64,000 bases of DNA from Bacteroidota bacterium (GCA_017303995.1 JAFLBE010000013.1:1-64000), one strand, 5' to 3'. Positions 1-8,927 are shown, counted from the first letter of the stretch. Numbers and translations are program-made. Notes: a model not told the origin generated them from the letters alone.

Positions 1-152
1 CAGGCAGCGAAGGCAAAGGCCAGAGGGTACGGTAAAAATTTCATAACCATGATTTATTTAATTGGCGCAAAACTCAATTTCTTTAATATTAATCCTTATG
101 TTACCCACTCATTTTCATAAAGAACCATTTTAGTTATGGTGGTATTACAGTT

Positions 153-635
153 TTGGGATTGGTATTTTCAATTCCCAAATTAATAAATGATCTTTTTGTA
201 GAAGGGAAAATCCAAAAAAAAATCGTTGAAAGAAAGGAAAAGATTTTAAAATCTCTTGAATTTATTTCAAATGAAGGGTGTATTCTTCAACTTCCTGGAA
301 AAAAATATCTTATTTACTACTTTGCCTACATTGGGCATTTCATCGATCCAAACGGTTCAATAATAAATAAGATCGGATTCATTCCCATTTTTGAACATAA
401 AGAAAAATTGGAAGAAATATTATGGCCTGTTCCAATAATAATTGAATGTAAGGGTATCTCTCGAAAGGGTGATAAAATTGTTTTCGTTACTGGAAATGAT
501 AACCTAATTCAGGTTGAGTCAATCGATGAAAAAAACAAAGCGAAGTTTCATGAGTTTAATGGCAATGTTGGGAATGAAGGAAATAAAGCAATTATTAGCT
601 CAATGATTCATTACCAGAATTTTAGGGATAAATGA
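153..635 (+). CDS. Uncharacterised protein, non-ATG start
   Basis: A 160-residue open frame that I do not recognise. It begins at a TTG. The frame is open back to position 93 without any ATG, so the true start is uncertain; the original start may have been lost by a frameshift (a short frame beginning ATG at 49 stops at 118-120). The N-terminus is hydrophobic (residues 1-12), followed by a basic stretch rich in Lys and Glu. The rest looks like a small globular beta-rich domain. The gene is clearly more AT-rich than the rest of the window. Its stop overlaps the start of the next gene by four bases (ATGA), which argues that it is translated and co-transcribed with it. No function can be assigned. 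Confidence 0.5.
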   Translation: MGLVFSIPKLINDLFVEGKIQKKIVERKEKILKSLEFISNEGCILQLPGKKYLIYYFAYIGHFIDPNGSIINKIGFIPIFEHKEKLEEILWPVPIIIECKGISRKGDKIVFVTGNDNLIQVESIDEKNKAKFHEFNGNVGNEGNKAIISSMIHYQNFRDK

Positions 636-1327
636 AACTCCAATACCTGGGCGATACCCACGATTTCCTGAAGTATTACCTCCTCAGACAGCTATCTGCG
701 GTTACCGGCCAGATTGGCGTCATCTGGATGTTAACGCCCAATGATCAGTCCAATGACGGGAAGGTCAATCTGCATTTACAAAAACCCGAAAAATACCAGG
801 CACTCGATCCTAAATTGTACACCAAGCTGGAAGATATTTATAAAGGCAAAGATCATCTTCAAATCGGGTATCTCGATGCAATTGGTCTGATTCCCAAAGC
901 CCGGTATTATGAAAGGATTGTCCCCGAACCTGGTGTTGGCAGCAGGGAAGCGTTCTGGCAGGGAGCACAATCCGTCATTCAGGGTTCAGGACTCATGTTC
1001 CTCGATCCAGATAACGGAATGGAGATTCCGTCCACATCAAAAAACAGTGTGAAGTCAGTCCGGTATGTGTATTTCGATGAAATTGCCCGGTTGCTTGATC
1101 TGGCACCGGTTTTGATTTATCAGCATTTCCCGAGAGAAGAGAGAAGCGCCTACATCCAAAAGAGGATCAAAGAATTAAAGGAAAAGGCCGGGGCAGAGGA
1201 GGTTCGGGTGGTGCAAACAAAGGGAGTTGGTTTTTTCCTAGCCTCTAAGACAAATCTGAATCAGTTTGATGCTGTGTTGGAGAAATTAGCAGACTCGCTG
1301 GCAGAAGTTGGAGTTAGGGTAGTTTAA
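632..1327 (+). CDS. Uncharacterised protein with FLDPDNG motif
   Basis: A 231-residue protein starting at an ATG that overlaps the upstream stop (ATGA), so translation is probably coupled. Visible features are an N-terminal LGDTHDFLKYYLLRQL segment, an IWMLTPND motif near residue 31, a central GLMFLDPDNGME motif around residue 120, then YVYFDEIARLL and LIYQHFPREER, and a C-terminal GFFLASK strand. The spacing of these blocks looks like a conserved bacterial family of 200-230 residues, but I know of no established function. The conserved Asp/Asn cluster in FLDPDNG could be an active site; that is inference. Base composition is closer to the window average than that of the upstream gene. It is followed by a repeat-filled gap, so the gene pair sits alone. 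Confidence 0.75.
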   Translation: MKLQYLGDTHDFLKYYLLRQLSAVTGQIGVIWMLTPNDQSNDGKVNLHLQKPEKYQALDPKLYTKLEDIYKGKDHLQIGYLDAIGLIPKARYYERIVPEPGVGSREAFWQGAQSVIQGSGLMFLDPDNGMEIPSTSKNSVKSVRYVYFDEIARLLDLAPVLIYQHFPREERSAYIQKRIKELKEKAGAEEVRVVQTKGVGFFLASKTNLNQFDAVLEKLADSLAEVGVRVV

Positions 1328-1454
1328 AAGCGTTCAGCTGTGAATGGGTTTTTGAGAAAAACAAATTCCAATGATTTTGTGCCACTTCCGCCCGGGAATG
1401 GGTAATCGCTATTAAATAGATTTGTGGCCGGGCGGGTTTCATTTTATTCGTTAA

Positions 1455-1474
1455 CCCCGGGTTGACACCCGGGG
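1455..1474. repeat. Hairpin with 8-bp GC stem
   Basis: CCCCGGGT, a TGAC loop, then ACCCGGGG: a perfect stem within the first copy of the island repeat. A related, weaker version lies near 1956-1975. Confidence 0.8.
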
Positions 1475-1516
1475 CTACCAACATATCACCCCTCTGGGGC
1501 GAGGAAAATGCGTTTT

Positions 1517-1546
1517 TGTAGAGCCACGATGCATCGTGGCTCTACA
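1517..1546. repeat. Perfect 30-bp palindrome
   Basis: TGTAGAGCCACGATG is followed directly by its exact reverse complement. Palindromes of the form GTAGAG-centre-CTCTAC are a familiar class of dispersed intergenic repeats in Bacteroidota and cyanobacteria. A diverged sister lies at 1907-1931. Confidence 0.9.
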
Positions 1547-1627
1547 CGAGGATTTGCAATTATTCAGGGTTTTGTGATTATCCGCAGTCAGCCACTCGAC
1601 GCCGTGGCAAACGCAGAGCCCGGTTAA

Positions 1628-1677
1628 ATCGAATCTGTGTTTGAAGGAGGCTACTGCCGACTGAGTTCAGATTCGAT
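1628..1677. repeat. Separated inverted repeat
   Basis: ATCGAATCTG at 1628-1637 and CAGATTCGAT at 1668-1677 are perfect reverse complements with a 30-base spacer. No coding sequence surrounds them. Confidence 0.6.
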
Positions 1678-1732
1678 CAGGGCCGAAGTGCCAGCCACAA
1701 GTCACAGAGTGGGTGGGCGGTAAGGGATTTCC

Positions 1733-1758
1733 CCCCCTTTTGTCCCGTCAAAAGGGGG
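1733..1758. repeat. Hairpin CCCCCTTTT / AAAAGGGGG
   Basis: Nine-base perfect stem with the loop GTCCCGTC, inside the repeat island. Confidence 0.75.
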
Positions 1759-1873
1759 TCGTCGAAGACAAAGGGAATTTTTGCAATTCCGCCCGGAAAG
1801 AGGGCAAACCATTGACAAAGATCTGTTGCCGGGCGGGTAGGTTGTTGTGGTGTTTGGTTTTCTATAAACATGT

Positions 1874-1931
1874 CACCACGTCGTGGTGAGGAAAATGCAT
1901 TTTCGTAGAGACAATGCAATGCCTTGTCTCT
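1874..1931. repeat. Two adjacent palindromes of the second repeat copy
   Basis: CACCACG-T-CGTGGTG at 1874-1888 is followed by AGAGACAA / TTGTCTCT at 1907-1931. They occupy the same relative places as the CCCC-TCT-GGGG hairpin and the 30-bp palindrome of the first copy, although the stem sequences differ. This suggests that pairing, not sequence, has been kept. Confidence 0.65.
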
Positions 1932-2238
1932 GCATTGCATTTGGTATTTGTTTTGGGTTGACATCCGGGGTTACAAACATATCACCCTTTTAACCCGCGA
2001 CCATAGGTCTTGGGCTATTGGATTGGATTTATACCGACCGGGAGGTCGGTGTTACATTGCCAGAAAATAACCCCTTTCAAACTGTATTTCACCCTTCTCT
2101 CATGGGAGAAGGTGGCTCCCGCTTGCGGGAGACGGATGAGGTCATATCATCCGTGAAAAAAGTGCATTTCGACACTTCGGCAGGCTATACAAGATGGCAT
2201 TTGATAGTTTTTAGAGATTGCCCTTCTGCTACCAACAC

Positions 2239-5200
2239 TTATTTCATCAGCACCATTCTGATCGTTTTTTCGCCAGTTCCAGATTTTAATCTGGCAAAAT
2301 ATACGCCTGATGGAAGGTGACTGCCATCAAACTGGAAGTCATAAGTCCCTGCAGCCAAATATCCCGATTGAATCGTTTTTATTTTCTGCCCCAGCAAATT
2401 GAAGATTTCCAGTTCTGTACTACCTGAAAAAGGGATGGAAATGGAGAGGTTTGTTGTTGGGTTAAACGGATTTGGGTAGTTCTGTGCCAGTTTGAAAGTG
2501 AGTTGGTTTTTAGCATCAGAAACACTAACCGGGTAATAATTAAAACTGATTGACCAATCTGTTGAGAAGGGTTTTGTGGTTTTGAGTAAAACCAGATTTC
2601 TTGGTGCATCAAAATAAAAAGCGTAAGCCGTATCAGTTTTATATTCCGAAAAGGACGAATAATGGGTGACAGGCAATCCGTCATCCGAAATAAAATTCAT
2701 GGGTAGGCCGGGAGAATACGGAAACTCAAGAATGTAGGTCCGTTTTGTGGGTGAGTTTGAAAAACCAGATCCTGAATGGGAAAATACAAACTGACCAGAA
2801 TTTTTTCCTGTTGGGATGATTGAAAACGTTGAGGTTACAAATTGCCCGTTTTTGTAGTCAAGTGAATTGCCGTCATCTTCATAGAATTCACCAGTTGAAC
2901 TTAAGCCAGATACATTTTTTGAACCAAGGGCAATAAATAAATTCAGGGTGTCAATTTTAGTATCAGCAAGATTATTTGAAACTGCAGTTTTAGGAATGAT
3001 TGCCCCTTCTCTCACGAAAACCGGAATTTTGCTCAGAGGTGTGCTCATCTGATAGCTTCCTGCACTGTAAATTTCCTTCGGATTAAAATAATCGATCCAG
3101 TTTCCTTCAGGCAGATAAACATCAGTTGTAACCTGTCCTTCCTTTAAAACAGGGACAACCAAAATATCAGGTCCAACCATAAACTGGGAACTCATATTCA
3201 CCACATTGGGGTCATTCGGGAAGTCATAAATCAGGGGTCTGATGATGGGTTCGCCTTCAAATGTATATTTTGAGGCCAGTGTGTAAAAATAGGGAAAAAG
3301 AGAATACCTGAGTTTTATATAGTCCGTTACAATCGATTGTGCCTGTTCTCCGAATCTCCAGGGTTCAGGGTCGTGCTGGGCGGTGTGAGCCCTCATTATT
3401 CCGTTAAAAGCACCAAACTGGAGCCAACGGGTATAAAGTTCAGGTGAGGCAGCAGGTCCGGTAAATCCACCAAGATCAGAACTTTCATATCCGATTCCTG
3501 AAAGTGACATTCCCAGCATAATTTTGGGTTGAAGTGCGAAACCATTGAATGAACGTTCAACATCACCAGACCAGGGAAAGGTTGCATATCGCTGCATGCC
3601 TGCTGTTCCGCTTCGGGTTAGGTTGAAAAAACGCTGATTTGGGAAATCGGTATTAAATCCGTCAAAAAGAGTTTTCGCCCATAAAAGGTTATACACATTG
3701 TGTACCTTTTCAGATTTCCCACCAAAATGAACCATATCAGACGGATGGCTTTCCGGTTCACCCAAATCAGTCCACCAGCCAGCAATACCCGAATTCATAA
3801 TGGCTTTTGATTCAGTCCACCAGGCTTGTTGTGCTGCCGGATTGGTAATGTCAACCAACCCTGCTGAACCGGCCCAGAATCCGTTTATGACATACGGATT
3901 TCCAGAAGTCGTTTTTCCCAATAAATTTTGGGTTGAAAACGGATTGTACAAACGACTGTTGGTTGTAAGGTATAATTCCTGAATCGGAATAATTTTAAAA
4001 CCAAGGGCGTTCATATCTGAAACAAATTTTGCCGGATTGGGGAACCCGGAAGTATTCCAGCTCAGATTTCCCATTGAATTTTCAACTCCAAACCAGTACA
4101 AATCAAGGACAATGGCATCTGCCGGAATCCCTTTTGACCGGAATGAATTGGCAATGGCTTTTACCTCCGTTTCAGTTTTATATCCATATTTTGATTGAAT
4201 AAAACCAAAAGCCCATTTGGGTGGAAGTGGCTGATAACCGGTTAGGTCGTGGTAGCCTTTTAATTGCTTTTTCAAATCTCCGGCAATGAAGTAATAGGTC
4301 ATGAAACCGCCAGTGGCTGAATATCTGATCTGATCTTTCAAATCAACATTTGCTGGGAATTCATTGTCAAAAAACAGAGCATAATTTCCGGTAGTAGTAA
4401 GAAATGGGATATTTATTTTCATAGCTGATAAAGCTCGGTTGTAACCGCCATCCGCCCGGTTGTAAGTATTAAACGAATAATTTCTTCTGTTTAGATCAAT
4501 CCCTTTTTCACCCATTCCATACAAAGCTTCATTTTTTAGTCTGAACGCAATTCCCCTTGATTGCTGTCCTTGTTCAAATCCATCACTGGCTGCCTGATTT
4601 AAAAGTACCGTACCAGATTGGTCTGAAAAATAACAGGTCATCGTTGGTTTTCTGAGCGTTACTTTTAATAAACCTGTAGCCATTTCGAGGGTTGAATCTG
4701 TTTCATCGACTGATGTAAATGGAAGTGATGATTGACCTTCCTGTAACATGGCAGTAGTTACCAAAACTGAGTCGTCATAGGCAATTTTGACAATATTGTC
4801 TCTGACTGCAGAAAATGTCATGAAGTAAGTTTGAGCCTGAACCCTGACTGAGTTGCCCAGGATTGAATAAGAAACAAAAGATTGAGGAAGGGACTTAACT
4901 TTAAGATTGTAATCCTGATTGTTATTTCTAAGCCAGAACTGGTTGCCGTTGACCCTAAATAAAAAAAGGATGTTGGAGAGGTTTTTGTCGGACTTGATTT
5001 TAATCTGCCATTTATCACCCGATTTTATCATGGGAGTTTGAACGGCAGAACCACCTTCAGATGTAGTGCCTGCGGGCCAATAGGCAACATCCGGGCGTGA
5101 CCAGCTACCGGGTGAACCATTCACACCCCAATATAAATTCACTGAACTAACTGTGATATTGGCCGTTTGGGAATCCAACTTCGGGTCACAAACAATCGTA

Positions 5201-5322
5201 ATTGTATCTCCCTGGACAGGAGAAGCCGGAATCCAGGATCCCGAATTTTGAGCGAATAACGACAGAGAAGATGAAAATAGAAAAAAGAGTGAGCTGAATA
5301 GCTTCAGGAATTCGGGTTTCAT
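2239..5322 (-). CDS. Secreted GH31 family alpha-glucosidase with T9SS sorting domain
   Basis: A 1,027-residue secreted glycoside hydrolase. Order: signal peptide (1-25, ending LFAQ); an N-terminal beta-sandwich, possibly carbohydrate-binding (about 26-150); the GH31 N-terminal mutarotase-like domain; the (beta/alpha)8 catalytic domain (about 365-700); beta domains; and a T9SS type-A sorting domain with NYPNPFNP at 948-955. The family nucleophile signature WTDLGEPE places the catalytic Asp at 519, and PWSGD gives the expected acid/base Asp at 587. GH31 enzymes cleave terminal alpha-linked glucose or xylose by a retaining mechanism; the exact substrate cannot be read from sequence. It should be exported by Sec, cross the outer membrane by T9SS and be anchored or released. 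It stands alone, without a sus-type transporter beside it. The downstream side is the repeat island. Confidence 0.9.
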   Translation of the reverse strand: MKPEFLKLFSSLFFLFSSSLSLFAQNSGSWIPASPVQGDTITIVCDPKLDSQTANITVSSVNLYWGVNGSPGSWSRPDVAYWPAGTTSEGGSAVQTPMIKSGDKWQIKIKSDKNLSNILFLFRVNGNQFWLRNNNQDYNLKVKSLPQSFVSYSILGNSVRVQAQTYFMTFSAVRDNIVKIAYDDSVLVTTAMLQEGQSSLPFTSVDETDSTLEMATGLLKVTLRKPTMTCYFSDQSGTVLLNQAASDGFEQGQQSRGIAFRLKNEALYGMGEKGIDLNRRNYSFNTYNRADGGYNRALSAMKINIPFLTTTGNYALFFDNEFPANVDLKDQIRYSATGGFMTYYFIAGDLKKQLKGYHDLTGYQPLPPKWAFGFIQSKYGYKTETEVKAIANSFRSKGIPADAIVLDLYWFGVENSMGNLSWNTSGFPNPAKFVSDMNALGFKIIPIQELYLTTNSRLYNPFSTQNLLGKTTSGNPYVINGFWAGSAGLVDITNPAAQQAWWTESKAIMNSGIAGWWTDLGEPESHPSDMVHFGGKSEKVHNVYNLLWAKTLFDGFNTDFPNQRFFNLTRSGTAGMQRYATFPWSGDVERSFNGFALQPKIMLGMSLSGIGYESSDLGGFTGPAASPELYTRWLQFGAFNGIMRAHTAQHDPEPWRFGEQAQSIVTDYIKLRYSLFPYFYTLASKYTFEGEPIIRPLIYDFPNDPNVVNMSSQFMVGPDILVVPVLKEGQVTTDVYLPEGNWIDYFNPKEIYSAGSYQMSTPLSKIPVFVREGAIIPKTAVSNNLADTKIDTLNLFIALGSKNVSGLSSTGEFYEDDGNSLDYKNGQFVTSTFSIIPTGKNSGQFVFSHSGSGFSNSPTKRTYILEFPYSPGLPMNFISDDGLPVTHYSSFSEYKTDTAYAFYFDAPRNLVLLKTTKPFSTDWSISFNYYPVSVSDAKNQLTFKLAQNYPNPFNPTTNLSISIPFSGSTELEIFNLLGQKIKTIQSGYLAAGTYDFQFDGSHLPSGVYFARLKSGTGEKTIRMVLMK

Positions 5323-5386
5323 ACCATTTCTTTACGTTTAGTGGGATTTGTTAATATTCAAAATAGTCATAGAAATTCAAAACGAA

Positions 5387-5410
5387 CAGAATGTCATTTT
5401 AGACATTCTG
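5387..5410. repeat. Hairpin between divergent genes
   Basis: CAGAATGTC, loop ATTTTA, GACATTCTG: a perfect nine-base stem about 65 bases upstream of the GH31 start. It may be an operator or a repeat remnant. Confidence 0.6.
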
Positions 5411-5681
5411 GAACAAGTTTTAATTGGATGGGATAAATTCCGCATGACTTATGGCGCCCTCGGGGGGATGACAACGTTATCTCCGTTTGAAAGTGATAAC
5501 CCGCTGCTTGAGGATGGGTTGTTCATTATTTTAACCTGAAATTAGTAAGGTCAGGATAAGATCAGGATCTCTGAATTAATGTGTGTATGAACGTAATCCT
5601 AATATAATATGCAAAAAGCATAGCTATACATTACAAATAAAGGTAAAAGTGAAATAAAGTATTAGAAAATAACGTGACGGT

Positions 5682-5713
5682 ATTGACAACCCGATATTAG
5701 TTAAGTAATTTTG
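5682..5713 (+). promoter_or_regulatory. Predicted amtB promoter
   Basis: ATTGACA (5682-5688) followed by TAATTTTG (5706-5713), an exact match to the Bacteroidota TAnnTTTG -7 element. There are 20 bases between TTG and TA. It also reads as a sigma70-like TTGACA with 17-base spacing. Transcription would begin near 5720. Confidence 0.5.
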
Positions 5714-5824
5714 TACAAGAACGATAAATAATAAGCAAAACAGATCAGTTCACATAACAAAATTAGAAGCAAAAGAAGATAAACCTTAACTATTGTGTTG
5801 TATAAAGCAAAAGGAAACATTTCA

Positions 5825-7345
5825 ATGAAGATGAAAATCCCCCATCGTCCACTTCTGGCTCTACTCGCCGGTTTCATGCTGATGGTGGCTTCGCCGGTTA
5901 CCCATGTATCGGCTCAGACACCTGATTCTGTTGCAGTTGCTGCAGATTCTACAAAAACTGATTCTACTGCTGCAGTTGCCGCAGGCCCATCTCTTGAAGA
6001 CCGTATCAAAGGTCTTGAAGCTTACATTAACAACACCGATCCTGCCGGATCTGCTGTTACCGGAGTATCTGGCCCTGGTCACAACGGCTGGATGATGATT
6101 TGTGCAGCTCTTGTGTTGTTTATGACACTTCCGGGTCTTGCTTTGTTTTATGGTGGTTTAGTCCGTCGTAAAAACGTGCTTTCTGTTCTTGCTCAATGTC
6201 TGGGTATTACCGGTTTGGTCACCATTCTCTGGTGGGCAGTTGGGTACAGTCTTGTTTTCGGAACCAGTTTTGGCAGTGAGTTTTTAGGCGGATCTGAATT
6301 TTTCTTCCTTAAAGATGTAACCTCAGCTCCGAACACAAACTATGGGTATTGGGTATCCCAAAACGTATTTGCCATGTTCCAAATGATGTTTGCCATCATT
6401 ACTCCTGCACTTATCATTGGTGCTATTGCTGAACGGATGAAATTTTCTGCACTGATGCTTTTCGTTTTTGGCTGGATGTTCATTGTTTATTTCCCGCTCG
6501 CTCACATGGTTTGGGGTGCAAACGGATTTATGAACGGCGTTTGGAACTCAGCTGCTGCAATTCCTGCAATTGATTTTGCCGGTGGAACTGTTGTTCACAT
6601 GTCTTCAGGCTGGTCTGCTCTTATTCTTGCCATTATCCTCGGGAAACGTGTCGGATTTGGCAAAGAATCAATGGCTCCTCATAATATGGTTCTGGTCATG
6701 GTTGGAACAGGTATGCTCTGGGTTGGTTGGTATGGTTTTAACGCCGGATCTGCAGTTTCTGCTGATGGTGTCGCATCAAACGCTTTTATGACCACAACTC
6801 TTGCTGCTGCAATTGCTTCCTTTACCTGGGGTGGTCTTGAGTACATCCTGAAAAGAAAAGCTTCGGTTCTTGGTTTCTGTTCTGGTGCTGTTGCCGGTCT
6901 TGTTGTTGTAACGCCTGGTGCAGGTTTTGTTGATGCAACCGGTGCGGTGATCATCGGCCTTCTTGCCGGTGCAATTCCTTTTGTTGCAGTTGTTAAACTG
7001 AAATCCTGGTTAGGTTATGATGATGCTCTTGATACCTTTGGTGTACATGCTGTTGGCGGTACTTTAGGTGCCATTCTGACCGGATTGCTTGCAACTTCTT
7101 CTGTAAATGCAAACCTGATTTCTGAAGGTTATGCAGTTCCGAACGGACTTGCAGAATTGGTCACAAACGGCGGATTGGTTTTTGCACAGTTGAAAGCGGT
7201 TGGTCTGACTTTGGTTCTTTCAATTGTCGGAACTGTAATTCTTGCCTATGCAATTAAGTTTACAATTGGTCTTCGTCCTACTGCTGATGAAGAACGCCAG
7301 GGTCTCGATACGATCGACCATGGTGAAGAAGGATATGTTCTGTAA
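5825..7345 (+). CDS. amtB: Ammonium transporter
   Basis: A 506-residue Amt/Mep/Rh channel protein of the inner membrane that conducts ammonium or ammonia. I chose the ATG at 5825 because AGGAAA lies just upstream and the product then starts with a clean signal peptide (MKMKIPHRPLLALLAG..VSAQ). A longer TTG-started frame from 5795 adds only polar residues. After the signal peptide comes an Ala/Thr/Ser/Asp-rich periplasmic linker (about residues 30-75), then eleven expected membrane segments. The signature DFAGGTVVHMSSG contains the first pore His (258), and FGVHAVGG the second (408). Their separation of 150 equals that in E. coli AmtB (168/318). The C-terminal tail ending GLDTIDHGEEGYVL matches the regulatory tail of the family. 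No glnK gene is adjacent, so any PII partner is elsewhere. Confidence 0.96.
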   Translation: MKMKIPHRPLLALLAGFMLMVASPVTHVSAQTPDSVAVAADSTKTDSTAAVAAGPSLEDRIKGLEAYINNTDPAGSAVTGVSGPGHNGWMMICAALVLFMTLPGLALFYGGLVRRKNVLSVLAQCLGITGLVTILWWAVGYSLVFGTSFGSEFLGGSEFFFLKDVTSAPNTNYGYWVSQNVFAMFQMMFAIITPALIIGAIAERMKFSALMLFVFGWMFIVYFPLAHMVWGANGFMNGVWNSAAAIPAIDFAGGTVVHMSSGWSALILAIILGKRVGFGKESMAPHNMVLVMVGTGMLWVGWYGFNAGSAVSADGVASNAFMTTTLAAAIASFTWGGLEYILKRKASVLGFCSGAVAGLVVVTPGAGFVDATGAVIIGLLAGAIPFVAVVKLKSWLGYDDALDTFGVHAVGGTLGAILTGLLATSSVNANLISEGYAVPNGLAELVTNGGLVFAQLKAVGLTLVLSIVGTVILAYAIKFTIGLRPTADEERQGLDTIDHGEEGYVL

Positions 7346-7380
7346 GTTAAGCCTTTCGTTTGTTCTGGTTGTTGTTGAAA

Positions 7381-7411
7381 GGGATGCTGTGAAAACAGCA
7401 TCCCTTTTTTT
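7381..7411 (+). terminator. Rho-independent terminator of amtB
   Basis: Perfect stem GGGATGCTGT / ACAGCATCCC with a GAAA tetraloop, followed by seven T residues, 36 bases after the amtB stop. Confidence 0.93.
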
Positions 7412-7453
7412 GTTTTACCAGCCTTGCCTTTTCCTTCCATTTATTCCCCGTAA

Positions 7454-7485
7454 TTGGACATTTTTGTACCAGATTCCTACCTTTG
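7454..7485 (+). promoter_or_regulatory. Predicted promoter of the pgi-rib operon
   Basis: TTGG (7454-7457), 20 bases, then TACCTTTG (7478-7485), an exact TAnnTTTG match. It lies between the amtB terminator and pgi, about 50 bases before the ATG. Confidence 0.5.
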
Positions 7486-7535
7486 CAAACCATTTTCTCT
7501 TTTTTTAACAGTAAGCAGTAAAAGGATTCTAAATC

Positions 7536-8927
7536 ATGCCCGCTCAACAGATTCGTTTGGATATAAATCTTGCCGTTACAACTAACCCGGAAGTCAAGCA
7601 TTTAATGCATACCAGCCGCCTGGATGACTACCAAAAAATGATTTCTGATTATCACCTTGAAATTGAAAAAGAAAAGAAAGAACGCAAAATCCGTTTTCAG
7701 GAATTACCTTATCAGGATACTTCAAAACTAAAGGCGTTGAAAAAGGAAGTTGAAGGAAAGTTTGATACACTTGTGGTTTTGGGTATTGGTGGCTCTGCTT
7801 TAGGAAATATTGCACTTGCATCAGCATTGCTTCACAGTTATCAGCAAATTTCCAATAAAAAGGGATTACGTCTTTTTGTTACAGATAACGTTGATCCTGA
7901 TTGGTTTACCGATCTTTTTGATGTGATTGATCTCGATAAAACCTTGTTTAATGTAATTTCCAAATCTGGCGGAACTGCTGAAACTATGTCCCAGTTTCTT
8001 TACGTTTGGGAAATGCTGGTTGGCAAATATGGTGACAAAGCAAAAGACCACATGATTGCCACAACTGATGAAAAATCAGGTTATCTGCTGGATATTGCCA
8101 ATGAACTCGGACTTCGCAAATTTGTTGTTCCTGAAGGAGTTGGGGGTCGTTTTTCTGTTTTATCTGATGTGGGGCTGCTTTCCTCAATTCTGATCGGTAT
8201 TGATATTGATGAATTGCTGGCTGGTGCTGCTGCTATGGAAAAACGGTGCCAGTCTGATGAGCTGATGAAAAACCCTGCCTACATGAATGCATTGTTGCAT
8301 TATTTGTATGATACCCAAATGGGAAAAGTTATTTCCGTCATGATGCCTTACAGTTCAACCCTGAAATATCTGGCTGACTGGTATGCCCAGCTATGGGGTG
8401 AATCGTTAGGAAAAAGATATAACCTGAAAGGACAGGAAGTTTTCGTCGGACAAACTCCGGTTAAAGCCGTTGGTCCAACTGATCAGCACAGTCAGGTTCA
8501 GTTGTATTGCGAAGGTCCGAATGACAAGGTATTTACGTTGGTTGAAGTTGAAAAAAACCACAAGGATATTTCATTTTCAAATCCTTTCAAAGGAAATGCC
8601 GGAACCGATTATCTCGATAAACGGTCAATGAACGAGTTGATCCGTGCTGAACTTCACGGAACCTCAATTGCTCTAGCTGATTTTGAACGCCCGGTCGTCA
8701 AGGTCATTTTCCCTGAAGTAAATGCTTTCACAGTTGGTCAGTTTATCATGCTTTATGAATTGCAGACTGCCATGGCCGGAAAATTGTATCAGATTAATCC
8801 GTACGATCAACCAGGTGTCGAAGCTGGCAAAAAAGCAACTTTCGCATTAATGGGACGTCCGGGATTTGAAGATGAGAAAAAGCGGATTGAAACTTCCTAC
8901 TCATTCGATTACCGTTTTATTCTCTGA
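7536..8927 (+). CDS. pgi: Glucose-6-phosphate isomerase
   Basis: A 463-residue cytoplasmic enzyme that interconverts glucose 6-phosphate and fructose 6-phosphate. Length and layout fit the short bacterial Pgi type. Recognisable blocks in order: VLGIGGSALGN (sugar-phosphate-binding SIS fold), NVISKSGGTAETMSQF, GVGGRFSVLSDVGLL, WGESLGKRYN with the catalytic Glu, and GPTDQHSQVQLY with the conserved His. ATG start with AAGGA about 14 bases upstream. It is the first gene of a tight run with ribD (3-base gap) and ribE (2-base gap), behind the amtB terminator, so a shared promoter upstream of pgi is likely. The link between glycolysis and riboflavin genes is probably only organisational. Confidence 0.96.
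   Translation: MPAQQIRLDINLAVTTNPEVKHLMHTSRLDDYQKMISDYHLEIEKEKKERKIRFQELPYQDTSKLKALKKEVEGKFDTLVVLGIGGSALGNIALASALLHSYQQISNKKGLRLFVTDNVDPDWFTDLFDVIDLDKTLFNVISKSGGTAETMSQFLYVWEMLVGKYGDKAKDHMIATTDEKSGYLLDIANELGLRKFVVPEGVGGRFSVLSDVGLLSSILIGIDIDELLAGAAAMEKRCQSDELMKNPAYMNALLHYLYDTQMGKVISVMMPYSSTLKYLADWYAQLWGESLGKRYNLKGQEVFVGQTPVKAVGPTDQHSQVQLYCEGPNDKVFTLVEVEKNHKDISFSNPFKGNAGTDYLDKRSMNELIRAELHGTSIALADFERPVVKVIFPEVNAFTVGQFIMLYELQTAMAGKLYQINPYDQPGVEAGKKATFALMGRPGFEDEKKRIETSYSFDYRFIL

Larger units (their letters stand above)
1328..2238. repeat. Gene-free repeat island
   Basis: About 900 bases between the FLDPDNG gene and the GH31 gene hold no convincing gene. The open frames on either strand have repeat-like composition and no start signals. 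The stretch contains two degenerate copies of one unit (about 1385-1550 and 1795-1935) and a third fragment (about 1956-2000). Each has a GCCCGG-rich part, a TTGACA-CCGGGG segment, an ACATATCACC or ACATGTCACC segment, then GAGGAAAATGC and a TGTAGAG or CGTAGAG palindrome. Individual hairpins are listed separately. At 2085-2192 there are also fragments of two further intergenic repeat types: CTTCTC..GGGAGAAGG with CTCCCGC-TTG-GCGGGAG, and TTCGACACTTCGGCAGGCT. Confidence 0.8.
5323..5824. other. Gap between divergent GH31 and amtB genes
   Basis: No credible gene. It holds a hairpin (5387-5410), a short GC-rich repeat-like fragment (about 5430-5470) and an AT-rich segment (5530-5780) carrying the amtB promoter and an untranslated leader of about 100 bases. 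An open frame at 5348-5539 has repeat-like content and no Shine-Dalgarno sequence. Confidence 0.6.

Noticed and set aside
1677-1964. Open frame on the minus strand in the repeat island
   Set aside because: It spans hairpin repeats and shows no ribosome-binding site or protein-like composition.
2018-2320. Open frame on the plus strand overlapping the GH31 3' end
   Set aside because: Made of dispersed repeat fragments and antisense to the sorting domain.
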